Source of the DNA: Pseudomonas chlororaphis subsp. chlororaphis
GTDB taxonomy: Bacteria > Pseudomonadota > Gammaproteobacteria > Pseudomonadales > Pseudomonadaceae
DNA: 64,000 nt
Assembly: GCF_003945765.1 (NCBI RefSeq)
Contig: NZ_CP027712.1
Coordinates: forward strand, 2,542,001-2,606,000
Direction of reading: 5' to 3'
The first letter of the stretch is position 1; every line of letters starts with the position of its first letter. The position numbers and the translations under genes were made by a program. Below, piece by piece: positions 41,641 to 51,050 of this stretch. The notes beneath the pieces were generated by a model. The model was not told where the DNA came from. It did not search any database and was given only the letters and a program-made list of their open reading frames with translations.

Positions 41641-42906
41641 ATGACCATGAATCCTTACGCTGCCTTCCACTGCCAGACCCTGCCCGACAACTACCGTGAG
41701 CACATAGTGCGGATGAAGCGCGCCCTGCGTGCGCGGATCGGCGACGTGCAGTCGCTGTTCGCCGAGGTCAGCGCCTTTATCGAGCAGGAGATCGCCTCGA
41801 TCGATGCCCAGGGCGGCCAGGCCTGGCCGCAGCTGGACTATGCGCAGATCGCCGCGGGCCGGGTCAGCGCCGAACAGCGCGCGGCGATCCACCGGCGCGG
41901 TTGCGTGGTGGTGCGAGGGCATTTCGCCCGGGACAGGGTCAGCACCTGGGACCAGGATCTGCTGGGCTATCTGGCGCGCAATGATTTCGAACGGATCTAC
42001 CGCGGCCCGGTCGACCGCTTCTTCGGCAACCTGGAGGCCTCGCGGCCGCAGATCTTGCCGATCTACTGGTCGCGGGCGCAGATGCAGTTGCGCCAGCACG
42101 AGCGCATGGCCCGGGTGCAGGTCTTTCTCAACCGGCTGTGGAAGAGCGAGTCCCAGGGCCGGCAATGGTTCGACCCGCAGGTGAATGCGCTGTACCCCGA
42201 CCGGGTCCGGCGCCGGCCGCCGGGCACCCGTTCCGGAGGGCTGGGCCCGCACACCGATTCCGGCGCCCTGGAGCGCTGGCTGCACCCGGCCTACCTGAAG
42301 GTTTTCGACAGCCTTTACCGTAATGACTTCGCGGCCTACGACCCCTGGGACGCGGCGCATCGCACCGAGGTCGACGAGTACGCTTACCGCGACACGGTGA
42401 CGTGCTCGGTGTTCAGGACCTTCCAGGGCTGGACCGCGCTATCGGACATGCGCGCCGACCAGGGCGTGCTGCACTGCGTGCCGATTCCCAAGGCCATGGC
42501 CTACCTGCTGTTGCGCCCGTTGCTCGACGACGTGCCGGAAGATGAATTGTGCGGCGTGGCGCCGGGCCAGGTGTTACCGGTTTCCCGGCAATGGCACCCG
42601 CTGTTGATGCAGGCCTTGCGGCCGATCCCCGAGGTGCGCGCCGGCGATTCGGTGTGGTGGCATTGCGACCTGGTCCACAGCGTGGCCGCCGTGGAAAACC
42701 AGCAGGGCTGGGGCAATGTGATGTACGTGCCGGCGGCGCCCATGTGCGCGAAAAACCAGGCTTACGCCAAGGCGGTGTATGGCGCTTTCGAGCGGGGCGT
42801 ATCGCCGCCGGACTTTCCCCGGGAAGACTATGAAAGCACCTGGCAGGGCCGGTTCGGCCCCGAGGAGCTCAACGCCATCGGCCGGCGCGGCCTGGGGCTG
42901 GAGTGA
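41641..42906 (+). CDS. DUF1479 protein, predicted iron/2-oxoglutarate oxygenase (YbiU-like)
   Basis: Protein of 421 residues from ATG 41641; ATG 41647 two codons later is equally possible because the ribosome site is weak. The metal-binding motif is GLGPHTDSGALERW (His-x-Asp), and the distal His is in WWHCDLVHSV; together they form the double-stranded beta-helix triad. The N-terminal region has YAQIAAGRVSAEQRAAIHRRGCVVVRGHF. The family includes E. coli YbiU and fungal homologues with no settled substrate. It lies downstream of an AraC regulator that may control it. Confidence 0.85.
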   Translation: MTMNPYAAFHCQTLPDNYREHIVRMKRALRARIGDVQSLFAEVSAFIEQEIASIDAQGGQAWPQLDYAQIAAGRVSAEQRAAIHRRGCVVVRGHFARDRVSTWDQDLLGYLARNDFERIYRGPVDRFFGNLEASRPQILPIYWSRAQMQLRQHERMARVQVFLNRLWKSESQGRQWFDPQVNALYPDRVRRRPPGTRSGGLGPHTDSGALERWLHPAYLKVFDSLYRNDFAAYDPWDAAHRTEVDEYAYRDTVTCSVFRTFQGWTALSDMRADQGVLHCVPIPKAMAYLLLRPLLDDVPEDELCGVAPGQVLPVSRQWHPLLMQALRPIPEVRAGDSVWWHCDLVHSVAAVENQQGWGNVMYVPAAPMCAKNQAYAKAVYGAFERGVSPPDFPREDYESTWQGRFGPEELNAIGRRGLGLE

Positions 42907-42979
42907 CCTCTAGGCTATCGGGGCTCAGGCCGAGGGCGGTGGTGTCTGTTGCTGAGGGGCCGGGCGAGGGATGCCGGGC

Positions 42980-43921
42980 TTATTCGACCCGGCGGAATAC
43001 CAGCGCCTTCAAGCCGCTCTCGATATCGCTATCGGGAAACTCCGGCGGGTTGTCCAGGCGTTGCTCGAAGCGCAGGCCCGGGGCCTCGCGGGTGACGCCG
43101 TCGATCAGGAAGTCCGAGGCGACGGCCGGGTCGTTCATGCAGGCCAGCACGCAGCCGTCGGCCGTGAGCAGTTCCGGCAGGCGCCGCAGCACCCGGGCGT
43201 AGTCCTTGGTCAGCAGGAAGCTGCCTTTCTGGAACGAAGGCGGGTCGATGATCACCAGGTCGTAGGGCCCGCCACTTTTTACCTTGCTCCAGGACTTGAA
43301 CAGGTCGTGGCCGAGAAAGCTCACCCGGCTCAGGTCGTGGCCGTTGAGCCGGTGGTTGTCGCGGCCACGGCTCAGGGCCGCGCGCGACATGTCGAGGTTG
43401 ACCACATGGGTCGCTCCGCCCTCGATGGCCGCCACCGAGAAGCCGCAGGTGTAGGCGAACAGGTTCAGCACGCGCTTGTCCCGGGCATTGGCGCGCACCC
43501 AGTTGCGGCCGTAGCGCATGTCGAGAAACAGGCCGTTGTTCTGCTTCTGGCCCAGGTCCACCCGATAGCGCAGGCCTTCCTCGACAAGGGTCCATTCATC
43601 GATAGGTTCGCCCACCAGCCAGTCCACCGGGCTTTGCAGCTGATAACGGTGTTGCAGCAGCAGGGTATGGGCGCCACAGGCCTGCCACTGCGGCGAGGTG
43701 CTGAGTGCCAGCAGCAACTGCTTGAGCGCCTCCAGCTGCTGCGGCTCCGGCTCCTTGAACAGCGCCACCAACACCACGCCCTGCAGCCAGTCCACGGTCA
43801 CTTGCTCCAGCCCCGGCCAGCAACGCCCGCGGCCATGGAACAGGCGCCGGGTTTCCGCCGGAGCGGACGCCAGGGCTGTCAGCAGGTGATGGTGCAGGAT
43901 GGAGAGGGCGTCGGAGTTCAT
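42980..43921 (-). CDS. Class I SAM-dependent methyltransferase, rRNA (RlmI/RlmK-like) type
   Basis: Protein of 313 residues. The SAM-binding motif I is VLNLFAYTCGFSVAAIEGGA, preceded by the QNNGLFLDMRYGRNWV segment typical of RlmI/RlmKL-type enzymes. Motif IV is LVIIDPPSFQKGSF. It has no PUA or THUMP domain, so it is a shorter relative of RlmI rather than that enzyme. RNA methylation is a family inference. The C-terminus ends in a strand GLKALVFRRVE. Confidence 0.87.
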   Translation of the reverse strand: MNSDALSILHHHLLTALASAPAETRRLFHGRGRCWPGLEQVTVDWLQGVVLVALFKEPEPQQLEALKQLLLALSTSPQWQACGAHTLLLQHRYQLQSPVDWLVGEPIDEWTLVEEGLRYRVDLGQKQNNGLFLDMRYGRNWVRANARDKRVLNLFAYTCGFSVAAIEGGATHVVNLDMSRAALSRGRDNHRLNGHDLSRVSFLGHDLFKSWSKVKSGGPYDLVIIDPPSFQKGSFLLTKDYARVLRRLPELLTADGCVLACMNDPAVASDFLIDGVTREAPGLRFEQRLDNPPEFPDSDIESGLKALVFRRVE

Positions 43922-44042
43922 CGCAGGGGCCAGCAGCGGAAAAGGGCGGGCATTTTAAACACAAATGCCGCGTGGGGAACGCGGCAAGTCAGTGGCTTGC
44001 ACCCGTGCCGATGGCCGGGGCTATGTCGAGCGGGGCTGCCGA

Positions 44043-44147
44043 TCAGGTGTGGAACAGGGCGATGGCAAAGGAAACCACGATCATGCAGGCGACCGCAAAA
44101 TTGATATTCATGACGTACTTGTCCGACGGTATTGAAGGTGGCGCCAT
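44043..44147 (-). CDS. Possible small single-helix membrane protein
   Basis: A minus-strand frame that could start at ATG 44147 (34 residues) or ATG 44111 (22 residues). The end is a clear hydrophobic helix (FAVACMIVVSFAIALFHT). No convincing ribosome site precedes either start. The hydrophobic composition in an otherwise empty region is the only support. Confidence 0.3.
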   Translation of the reverse strand: MAPPSIPSDKYVMNINFAVACMIVVSFAIALFHT

Positions 44148-44346
44148 TCTGAAGGCATCGGCGGAAAATGAAAAATCCGCTTTCATGATTTGAATGATCG
44201 ACGGCAGTGATGGTTGACGGCGGCGTGGCATGAGGGCCGCCAGGCGGCGGGCGAGTGGATATCTGCACGAAGCTGATTATGCTTCAGGGAAACCTGGCAG
44301 CGATGCGAGGCCGTCAGCCTGTTTCCATGCGTTGTGCAATCCGTAG

Positions 44347-44391
44347 TTCGATGAGCTTCAGTGCGGTGAGCTTCAGTTCGATGACATCAGC
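44347..44391 (+). repeat. Imperfect 15-base tandem repeat, three copies
   Basis: TTCGATGAGCTTCAG, TGCGGTGAGCTTCAG and TTCGATGACATCAG follow one another about 70 bases before the transporter start. The first two differ at three positions; the third has lost a base. It may be a regulator binding array or a simple slippage product. Confidence 0.55.
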
Positions 44392-44460
44392 CCAGGGCCT
44401 GGGTGTGGCAAGGGTAGTAAGGCACTCCGGCCTATAACAAGAACAAGACGGAGAACCCTC

Positions 44461-46137
44461 ATGCCGGCAATCGACAGTACAACCACGGGCAGCACGCCCA
44501 ACCGCGGGATCACCCGGGAGGAGCGCAAGGTCATTTTCGCTTCGTCCCTGGGCACCGTATTCGAGTGGTACGACTTCTACCTTTACGGCTCGTTAGCCGC
44601 GATCATCGCCAAGCACTTCTTTGCTGGCGTCAACGAGACCACCTCCTTCATCTTCGCCCTCCTGGCATTCGCCGCGGGCTTTGCCGTGCGACCGTTCGGC
44701 GCGATCGTGTTCGGCCGCCTGGGCGACATGATCGGGCGCAAGCACACCTTCCTCATCACCATCGTGATCATGGGTGTCTCCACCGCCGTGGTCGGCCTGC
44801 TGCCCAGCTACGCGACCATCGGCGTGGCGGCGCCGATCATCCTGATCAGCCTGCGCCTGCTGCAAGGCCTGGCGCTGGGCGGCGAGTATGGCGGCGCGGC
44901 GACCTATGTGGCCGAGCACGCCCCCAAGGGCAAGCGCGGCTACTTCACGTCGTGGATCCAGACCACGGCGACCCTGGGCCTGTTCCTGTCGCTGCTGGTG
45001 ATCCTCGCCTGCCGCACGATCCTCGGCACCGAAGCCTTCGAGGCCTGGGGCTGGCGGATTCCCTTCCTGCTGTCGATCCTGCTGCTGATCGTCTCGGTGT
45101 ACATCCGCCTGCAACTGAGCGAGTCGCCGGTGTTCCAGAAGATGAAGGCCGAAGGCAAGTCGTCCAAGGCGCCGCTGACCGAGTCCTTCGCCCGTTGGGA
45201 CAACCTCAAGATCGTGATCATGGCGCTGCTCGGCGGCACCGCCGGCCAGGCGGTGGTCTGGTACACCGGGCAGTTCTACGCGCTGTTCTTCCTGCTGCAG
45301 ACGCTCAAGATCGACCCGCAGACCGCCAACCTGCTGATCGCCGGCTCGCTGTTGATCGGCACGCCGTTCTTCATCCTGTTCGGCAGCCTGTCGGACCGCA
45401 TCGGGCGCAAGGGCATCATCATGGCCGGCTGCGTCCTCGCGGCGCTGACCTACTTTCCGATCTTCAAGGCGCTGACTGAATACGGTAACCCCGAGGTGTT
45501 CAGCGCCCAGGAGCGCAATCCGGTCACGGTGGTCGCCGATCCCGCCCAGTGTTCGTTCCAGTTCGACCCGGTGGGCAAGGCGCGTTTCACCAGCTCCTGC
45601 GACCTGGCCAAGAGCGTGCTGGCGAAGAAGGCCATTCCCTACGAGAACGAGAAGGCCATGCCGGGCGCGGTAGCGCAGGTGCGGATCGGCGACAAGGTGC
45701 TGCCGAGCTTCGAAGGCACCGGAATGCCGGCCGCCGACTTCAAGGCGCAGAACGATGCCTTCGTCGCCACCCTGGGCAGCGCCCTCAAGGACGCCGGCTA
45801 CCCCGAGAAGGCCGACCCGGCCAAGACCAACTATCCGGCGGTGCTGGCGCTGCTGACCCTGCTGGTGATCTACGTGACCATGGTCTACGGCCCGATCGCC
45901 GCCTGGCTGGTGGAGCTGTTCCCGGCGCGCATCCGCTACACCTCGATGTCGTTGCCGTATCACATCGGCAACGGCTGGTTCGGCGGCTTCCTGCCGACGG
46001 TGGCGTTCGCCATGGTGGCGGCCACCGGGGACATTTACTACGGGCTCTGGTACCCGATCGTCATCGCGGTGATGACGGCGATCCTGGGCACCTTGTTCCT
46101 GCCGGAAACCAAGGATCGGGACATTCATCACACCTGA
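44461..46137 (+). CDS. MFS transporter of the metabolite:H+ symporter (MHS) family
   Basis: Inner-membrane transporter of 558 residues, longer than the usual 430-450. GGAG lies seven bases before the ATG. Family marks are ASSLGTVFEWYDFYLYGSLA in helix 1, AAGFAVRPFGAIVFGRLGD after helix 2, and RLLQGLALGGEYGGAATYVAE in helix 4. An insertion of about 110 residues lies between helices 9/10 and the last pair (about 340-455), probably an extracytoplasmic loop with two cysteines (QCSFQFD, SSCDLAK). The family imports organic acids, betaines or shikimate; the substrate is unknown. The insert explains the extra length. Confidence 0.9.
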   Translation: MPAIDSTTTGSTPNRGITREERKVIFASSLGTVFEWYDFYLYGSLAAIIAKHFFAGVNETTSFIFALLAFAAGFAVRPFGAIVFGRLGDMIGRKHTFLITIVIMGVSTAVVGLLPSYATIGVAAPIILISLRLLQGLALGGEYGGAATYVAEHAPKGKRGYFTSWIQTTATLGLFLSLLVILACRTILGTEAFEAWGWRIPFLLSILLLIVSVYIRLQLSESPVFQKMKAEGKSSKAPLTESFARWDNLKIVIMALLGGTAGQAVVWYTGQFYALFFLLQTLKIDPQTANLLIAGSLLIGTPFFILFGSLSDRIGRKGIIMAGCVLAALTYFPIFKALTEYGNPEVFSAQERNPVTVVADPAQCSFQFDPVGKARFTSSCDLAKSVLAKKAIPYENEKAMPGAVAQVRIGDKVLPSFEGTGMPAADFKAQNDAFVATLGSALKDAGYPEKADPAKTNYPAVLALLTLLVIYVTMVYGPIAAWLVELFPARIRYTSMSLPYHIGNGWFGGFLPTVAFAMVAATGDIYYGLWYPIVIAVMTAILGTLFLPETKDRDIHHT

Positions 46138-46149
46138 AGGCGCTCAGCC

Positions 46150-46173
46150 GTCCTCTCCCGCAAGGGAGAGGAC
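46150..46173. terminator. Perfect 10-base hairpin between convergent genes
   Basis: GTCCTCTCCC-GCAA-GGGAGAGGAC between the MHS transporter stop and the VOC gene stop. A GNRA-type loop makes it stable in RNA. No T-run; probable terminator or stabiliser. Confidence 0.5.
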
Positions 46174-46206
46174 GCGCCGGTTTTCAGCGCGCCGCGCCGT
46201 GGCCGT

Positions 46207-46593
46207 TCAGTTCTGCTGGACGATCTGGATCAGGTTGCCGCAGGTATCATCGAAGACCGCGAGGGTCACCGGGCCGGCGACCGTCGGCGGCCGGGTGAAC
46301 TGCACGCCCAGGGCGCTCAGCCGGGCATATTCGGCGTGTATGTCCTCGACCCCGAAGAAGGTGAAGGGAATGCCATCGCGTTTCAGCGCCGAGGTGAACG
46401 GCTTGGCGGCCGGGTGGGCGTCGGGCTCCAGCAGCAACTCGACGCCGTCGGGGTCGCCGGGCGAGGTCAGCGTCAGCCAGCGGTGCTCGCCCATGGCGAT
46501 GTCGTGCTTGAGCTGAAAACCCAGCACATCCCGGTAGAAGGCCAGGGCCTTGGCCTGGTCGTCGACGACCACGCTGGTGATCACGATCTTCAT
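46207..46593 (-). CDS. VOC-family (glyoxalase/bleomycin-resistance fold) protein
   Basis: Protein of 128 residues from ATG 46593 with GGAG nine bases upstream. It has the paired beta-alpha-beta repeats: MKIVITSVVVDDQAKALAFY with YRDVLGF in the first, and FGVEDIHAEYARLSALGVQF followed by AVFDDTCGNLIQIVQ in the second. Metal ligands are probably His in HRWLTL and Glu in GVELLLEP. Enzymatic role (lyase, dioxygenase or antibiotic binding) is not determinable. Confidence 0.88.
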   Translation of the reverse strand: MKIVITSVVVDDQAKALAFYRDVLGFQLKHDIAMGEHRWLTLTSPGDPDGVELLLEPDAHPAAKPFTSALKRDGIPFTFFGVEDIHAEYARLSALGVQFTRPPTVAGPVTLAVFDDTCGNLIQIVQQN

Positions 46594-46822
46594 GGGTTTG
46601 TTCTCCGTATTGATGCGCGAATGGCCAGCAGGATATCGAGGGCCTGTCGGCGATAAATGCCTGACAGGGATAATAGTCGGGCAGCAGCGTCGCCCTCGCC
46701 CTGGAGTGTTACAGGCTGCCACCGGGCGAGGAGGGCGGGCCGGGTTTTCCCGCCGATTCCCGCACGATCCGGCGCCGGGGCTGTAAACTGGCGCCTTTTA
46801 TCCCCTCGAACAAGAGAGCCCC

Positions 46823-47203
46823 ATGGCCAACCACGATATCGATTTCATTCCCGATCCCGACGCGGATTCCATCTCTTCCGACGTTGCCGGTTTCGCCGGC
46901 ATCCTGGTCTCCACCCAGATCCCCACCCGTGCCGACGGCAGCCTGGAGCTGGGCGACATCACTGCGCAGAGCGAGTGCACCCTGCAGGCGCTCAAGGTGG
47001 CCCTGGAAAAGGCCGGCAGCTCCATGGACCGGGTCCTGCACCTGACCATCTACCTCACCGACATGGCCGAGCGCGCCGCGTTCAATGCGGTCTACCAGCG
47101 CTTCTTCGCCAAGCCCTGGCCGGTGCGCGCCGCCGTTGGCGTGGCGTCCCTGGCGGTCGAAGGCATGCGCGTGGAAGTCACCGCGATGGCGGCCAAGGGC
47201 TGA
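46823..47203 (+). CDS. RidA-family protein
   Basis: Protein of 126 residues of the YjgF/YER057c/UK114 fold. The family stretch IYLTDMAERAAFNAVYQRFF is followed by PVRAAVGVASLAVEGMRVEVTAMA, where Arg and the terminal Glu form the imine-binding site. Canonical RidA hydrolyses reactive enamine/imine intermediates made by PLP enzymes. The N-terminal 20 residues are longer and more acidic than in archetypal RidA, so this may be a Rid subgroup paralogue. Confidence 0.88.
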   Translation: MANHDIDFIPDPDADSISSDVAGFAGILVSTQIPTRADGSLELGDITAQSECTLQALKVALEKAGSSMDRVLHLTIYLTDMAERAAFNAVYQRFFAKPWPVRAAVGVASLAVEGMRVEVTAMAAKG

Positions 47204-47327
47204 GTTTGCGGCGTTATCCGGTGGTGCCGCTCGGCGAGTGGGCGCCACCGGGCAGTACACGGGTGCCGGTCAGGCGTTTCGCCGCTACAATGCGCGCCTC
47301 GACTGTGACAAGCCTGACTAAAAAAAT

Positions 47328-49316
47328 ATGTCCTTGCCCAAGCATCACCTGGAATTGCTCAGCCCTGCCCGCGATGTCGCCATCGCCCGCGAGGCCATCC
47401 TGCATGGCGCCGACGCCGTGTACATCGGCGGCCCGAGCTTCGGCGCGCGCCACAACGCCTGCAACGAAGTGAGCGAAATCGCCGAGCTGGTGGAGTTCGC
47501 CCGCCGTTACCACGCGCGGATCTTCACCACTATCAACACCATCCTGCACGACAACGAGCTGGAGCCGGCGCGCAAGCTGATCCACCAGCTGTACGACGCG
47601 GGCGTTGATGCGTTGATCGTCCAGGACCTGGGCGTGATGGAGCTGGACATTCCGCCGATCGAGCTGCACGCCAGCACCCAGACCGATATCCGCACCCTGG
47701 CGCGGGCCAAGTTCCTCGACCAGGCCGGCTTCTCGCAACTGGTCCTGGCCCGCGAGCTGAACCTGCAGGAAATCCGCGCCATCGCCGACGAGACTGATGC
47801 GGCGATCGAGTTCTTCATCCATGGCGCGCTGTGCGTGGCCTTCTCCGGCCAGTGCAACATCTCCCATGCGCAGACCGGCCGCAGCGCCAACCGTGGCGAC
47901 TGCTCCCAGGCCTGCCGCCTGCCGTACACCCTCAAGGATGAAAAGGGCGGTGTGATCGCCTACGAGAAGCACCTGCTGTCGATGAAGGACAACAACCAGA
48001 GCGCCAACATCCGCACCCTGGTGGAAGCCGGCGTGCGTTCGTTCAAGATCGAAGGGCGCTACAAGGACATGGGCTATGTGAAGAACATCACCGCCTATTA
48101 CCGCCAGCGCCTGGATGACGTGCTCGAAGACCGTATCGACCTGGCCCGCGCCTCCAGCGGCCGCACCGCGCACTTCTTCCTGCCCGACCCGGAAAAGACT
48201 TTCCACCGCGGCAGCACCGATTATTTCGTCACCGATCGCAAGATCGACATCGGCGCCTTCGACTCGCCGACCTTTACCGGCCTGCCGGTGGGCGTGGTGG
48301 AGAAAGTCGCCAAGCGCGACCTGCACGTGGTGACCCATGAGCCGTTGTCCAATGGCGACGGCCTCAATGTGCTGGTCAAGCGCGAAGTGGTGGGTTTCCG
48401 CGCCAACATCGCCGAGCCCAAGGGCGAGTTCGAAGAGGACGGCGAGAAGCGCTATCGCTATCGCGTCGAGCCCAACGAGATGCCGGAAGGCCTGTACAAG
48501 CTGCGGCCGAACCACCCGCTGAACCGCAACCTCGATCACAACTGGCAGCAGGCCCTGCAGAAGACTTCGTCCGAGCGTCGCGTGGCCCTGAGCTGGGTCG
48601 CGCGCCTGCGCGAAGAACAGCTGGAAGTGACCGCGACGAGTGAAGAGGGGATCAGCGCCAGCGTGACCCTGGACGGCCCGTTCGGCGTCGCCAACAAGCC
48701 GGAGCAGGCGCTGGAACAACTGCGCGACCTGCTCGGCCAGCTCGGCACCACGCAGTACCACGCCATCGACATCAAGCTCGATGCGCCGCAGGCATTCTTC
48801 ATCCCCAACTCGCAGCTCAAGGCCTTGCGCCGCGAAGTGATCGAAGCCTTGACCGCCGCGCGGGTTGCCGCTCACCCGCGTGGCAGCCGCAAGGCCGAGA
48901 CCACGCCGCCACCGGTGTACCCGGAGTCGCACCTGTCGTTCCTGGCCAACGTGTACAACCAGAAGGCCCGCGACTTCTACCATCGCCATGGGGTGAAGCT
49001 GATCGATGCAGCCTACGAGGCCCACGAAGAGGCCGGCGAAGTGCCGGTGATGATCACCAAGCACTGCCTGCGTTTCTCCTTCAACCTGTGCCCGAAACAG
49101 GCCAAGGGCGTCACCGGCGTGCGCACCAAGGTGGCGCCGATGCAGCTGATTCACGGTGACGAAGTGCTGACCCTGAAGTTCGACTGCAAGCCGTGCGAGA
49201 TGCACATCATCGGCAAGATGAAAGGCCATATCCTCAACATGCCGCAACCGGGCAGCGTGGTCGGCCACATCAGCCCCGAAGACCTGCTCAAGACCATCCC
49301 CCGCGCTCCGCACTGA
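47328..49316 (+). CDS. rlhA: U32-family 23S rRNA hydroxylation protein RlhA
   Basis: Protein of 662 residues, matching the length of E. coli RlhA (YdcP) and far longer than the related TrhP. It has the U32 start ELLSPARDVAIAREAILHGADAVYIGGP and the cysteine-bearing signature HGALCVAFSGQCNISH and NRGDCSQACRLPY. A cysteine-rich C-terminus (LRFSFNLCPKQ, FDCKPCEMHIIG) may hold an iron-sulfur site. RlhA is needed for 5-hydroxycytidine at C2501 of 23S rRNA. No clear ribosome site precedes the ATG. It is annotated in many genomes simply as a peptidase, which is misleading. Confidence 0.9.
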   Translation: MSLPKHHLELLSPARDVAIAREAILHGADAVYIGGPSFGARHNACNEVSEIAELVEFARRYHARIFTTINTILHDNELEPARKLIHQLYDAGVDALIVQDLGVMELDIPPIELHASTQTDIRTLARAKFLDQAGFSQLVLARELNLQEIRAIADETDAAIEFFIHGALCVAFSGQCNISHAQTGRSANRGDCSQACRLPYTLKDEKGGVIAYEKHLLSMKDNNQSANIRTLVEAGVRSFKIEGRYKDMGYVKNITAYYRQRLDDVLEDRIDLARASSGRTAHFFLPDPEKTFHRGSTDYFVTDRKIDIGAFDSPTFTGLPVGVVEKVAKRDLHVVTHEPLSNGDGLNVLVKREVVGFRANIAEPKGEFEEDGEKRYRYRVEPNEMPEGLYKLRPNHPLNRNLDHNWQQALQKTSSERRVALSWVARLREEQLEVTATSEEGISASVTLDGPFGVANKPEQALEQLRDLLGQLGTTQYHAIDIKLDAPQAFFIPNSQLKALRREVIEALTAARVAAHPRGSRKAETTPPPVYPESHLSFLANVYNQKARDFYHRHGVKLIDAAYEAHEEAGEVPVMITKHCLRFSFNLCPKQAKGVTGVRTKVAPMQLIHGDEVLTLKFDCKPCEMHIIGKMKGHILNMPQPGSVVGHISPEDLLKTIPRAPH

Positions 49317-49431
49317 GTGACGGGCGGGCGCGGCGCCATCACGGCGTCGCGCTCGTTCAAGCGCTGGCTGTCGTGCATCAACGCCATTGTCGACTGGGTC
49401 GGCAATGGCGTTGTTGTTTCTGCGAACCGCC

Positions 49432-49977
49432 TTAACGCGCTGGATCTTCCTCGGCGCGCAACTGAACACTCATGTCGTCGCAGCTTTGCGACCAGTCTTG
49501 CAGCCACTGTGGCAACTCGGGAGAGGTGTCCACGCCCAGCTCGTGGACGAACTCGCCGGGGGCGATGGTGCCTTTGGCCGAGCGGAACAGCCCGCGCATC
49601 ACCACCACGCCGATCACCCGGCCTTTGCTCACGAAGCGGTGTTCCATAAAGCTCCATTTTTCGTCCCAGCCGAGGATCCGGCTATGGACCTCGAAGGCTT
49701 CGAACAACTTCAGTTCACGGCGGAATTTGCCCCACACATCGCCAACGATCGGCACTGCCCTGTGGCGCAGGGCCACGCGGTAGGCGCCGCTGCGCAGGAC
49801 GAAATCCATGCGCCCGAGGTCGGCCAGGGTGAAGTAGCGGCCATTGGTGACGTGGCGGTTGAGGTCGAGGTCGAGCGGCCAGACGCGCATGCGCACGACG
49901 GTGGTGGCCAGGCCTTCTACCGGCTTGCGCCACGGACGACGAAACAGCATGAGCAGCATGCGGAACCAGAGATTCAT
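49432..49977 (-). CDS. Hotdog-fold acyl-CoA thioesterase (Them6-like)
   Basis: Protein of 181 residues from ATG 49977; a longer form starting at 50073 would add 32 residues with no better ribosome site. An N-terminal hydrophobic helix (LWFRMLLMLF) is followed by the 4HBT core VWPLDLDLNRHVTNGRYFTLADLGRMDF, with the catalytic Asp-x-Asn-x-His region, then YRVALRHRAVPIVGDVWGKFRRELKLF. The substrate is unknown. It is divergent from the GlxA-type regulator. Confidence 0.83.
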   Translation of the reverse strand: MNLWFRMLLMLFRRPWRKPVEGLATTVVRMRVWPLDLDLNRHVTNGRYFTLADLGRMDFVLRSGAYRVALRHRAVPIVGDVWGKFRRELKLFEAFEVHSRILGWDEKWSFMEHRFVSKGRVIGVVVMRGLFRSAKGTIAPGEFVHELGVDTSPELPQWLQDWSQSCDDMSVQLRAEEDPAR

Positions 49978-50084
49978 GAGTACACCGATGATGGAAAAGG
50001 ATGGCTGCACTCTAGGGAAGAAGAATCGGCTAAGGTAGGTGCGCAAATGACATTTTTCATGCGAAAAGCGCAACGGAATCCACT

Positions 50085-51050
50085 ATGCACGTCACCTTGC
50101 TCCTGGCTGATCACTGTTCCGCCGCCAGCGCCACCCTGGCCCTGGAAGTGCTGAGCGCCGCCAACCTGTTCGCCGACAGCGCCAGCGCGCCGTTCGAGGT
50201 GGTGGTCGCCTCGCTGGATGGCGCCGATGTCAGCGCCTGGGGTGGGCAGGTGCTGCGGGTGCAGCGCTCGGTGGCCCAGATCGCCCAGACCGATCTGGTG
50301 CTGATCCCCGGTTTTCTCTTCACCCTGAAGGAGGCCTTGCCGGCATTTGCCGGGCATGGGCCCTGGTTGCGGCAACAGCATGCCCGGGGCGCGGTGCTGG
50401 CCTCGATGTGCACCGCCACCTTCCTCCTGGCCGAAGCCGGCCTATTGAAGGGCGCTCGCGCCACCACCCACTGGGCCTTCGCCGAACTGTTCCGGCGGCG
50501 TTATGCCGGGGTCGAGCTGGACGAGGGGCAGCTCCTCTGCGAGGACGATCGTCTGATCACCAGCGGCGGCGCGAGCGCGGCCATGGACCTGCTGTTGCAT
50601 TTGGTGCGGCGTTTCGCCTCCCTGGAGCTGGCGCAGAAGTGCGGCAAGTACCTGCTGATCGACAAGGTGCGCAGCGAGCAGTCGGTCTATGTCATGTGGT
50701 CGCTGCCCAAGAGCCACGGCGATGGCGAGATCCTGCGGGTGCAGGACTGGCTGGAGGAACACTTCGACCAGCCGCTGCTGATCGACGACACGGCCCGCCG
50801 TTTTGGCTTTGGCGTGAGGAACTTCAAGCGCCGCTTCAAGGAGGCCACCGGCTACACCCCCCTGGCCTATCTGCAGACCCTGCGCCTGGAGAAAGCCAAG
50901 GAGCTGCTGGAGTCCACGCGCATGACCCTGGACAGCATCACCTACAAAGTGGGCTACGAAGACAGCAACTCGTTTCGCCGGCTGTTCCAGCAACGGGTCG
51001 GCCTGCTGCCGGCGGCTTACCGCAAGAAGTTCCAGGCCGGTGCGAGTTGA
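50085..51050 (+). CDS. GlxA-type AraC regulator with DJ-1/PfpI-like sensor domain
   Basis: Regulator of 321 residues. The N-terminal class I glutamine-amidotransferase-like domain spans about 1-185 (LALEVLSAANLFADS, LVLIPGF, VLASMCTATFLLAEAGLLKGARATTHW), where the nucleophile-elbow Cys is retained. The AraC double HTH spans about 220-318 (LIDDTARRFGFGVRNFKRRFKEATG and SITYKVGYEDSNSFRRLFQQRVG). Family members include ArgR-like and carnitine or glycine-betaine regulators. The target may be the divergent thioesterase. Confidence 0.9.
   Translation: MHVTLLLADHCSAASATLALEVLSAANLFADSASAPFEVVVASLDGADVSAWGGQVLRVQRSVAQIAQTDLVLIPGFLFTLKEALPAFAGHGPWLRQQHARGAVLASMCTATFLLAEAGLLKGARATTHWAFAELFRRRYAGVELDEGQLLCEDDRLITSGGASAAMDLLLHLVRRFASLELAQKCGKYLLIDKVRSEQSVYVMWSLPKSHGDGEILRVQDWLEEHFDQPLLIDDTARRFGFGVRNFKRRFKEATGYTPLAYLQTLRLEKAKELLESTRMTLDSITYKVGYEDSNSFRRLFQQRVGLLPAAYRKKFQAGAS

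Larger units (their letters stand above)
43922..44460. other. Long intergenic region with tandem repeat
   Basis: A 539-base gap. It holds a weak small frame on the minus strand at 44043-44147 (listed separately) and a 15-base tandem repeat at 44347-44391 upstream of the transporter. No RNA gene was recognised. Confidence 0.5.
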
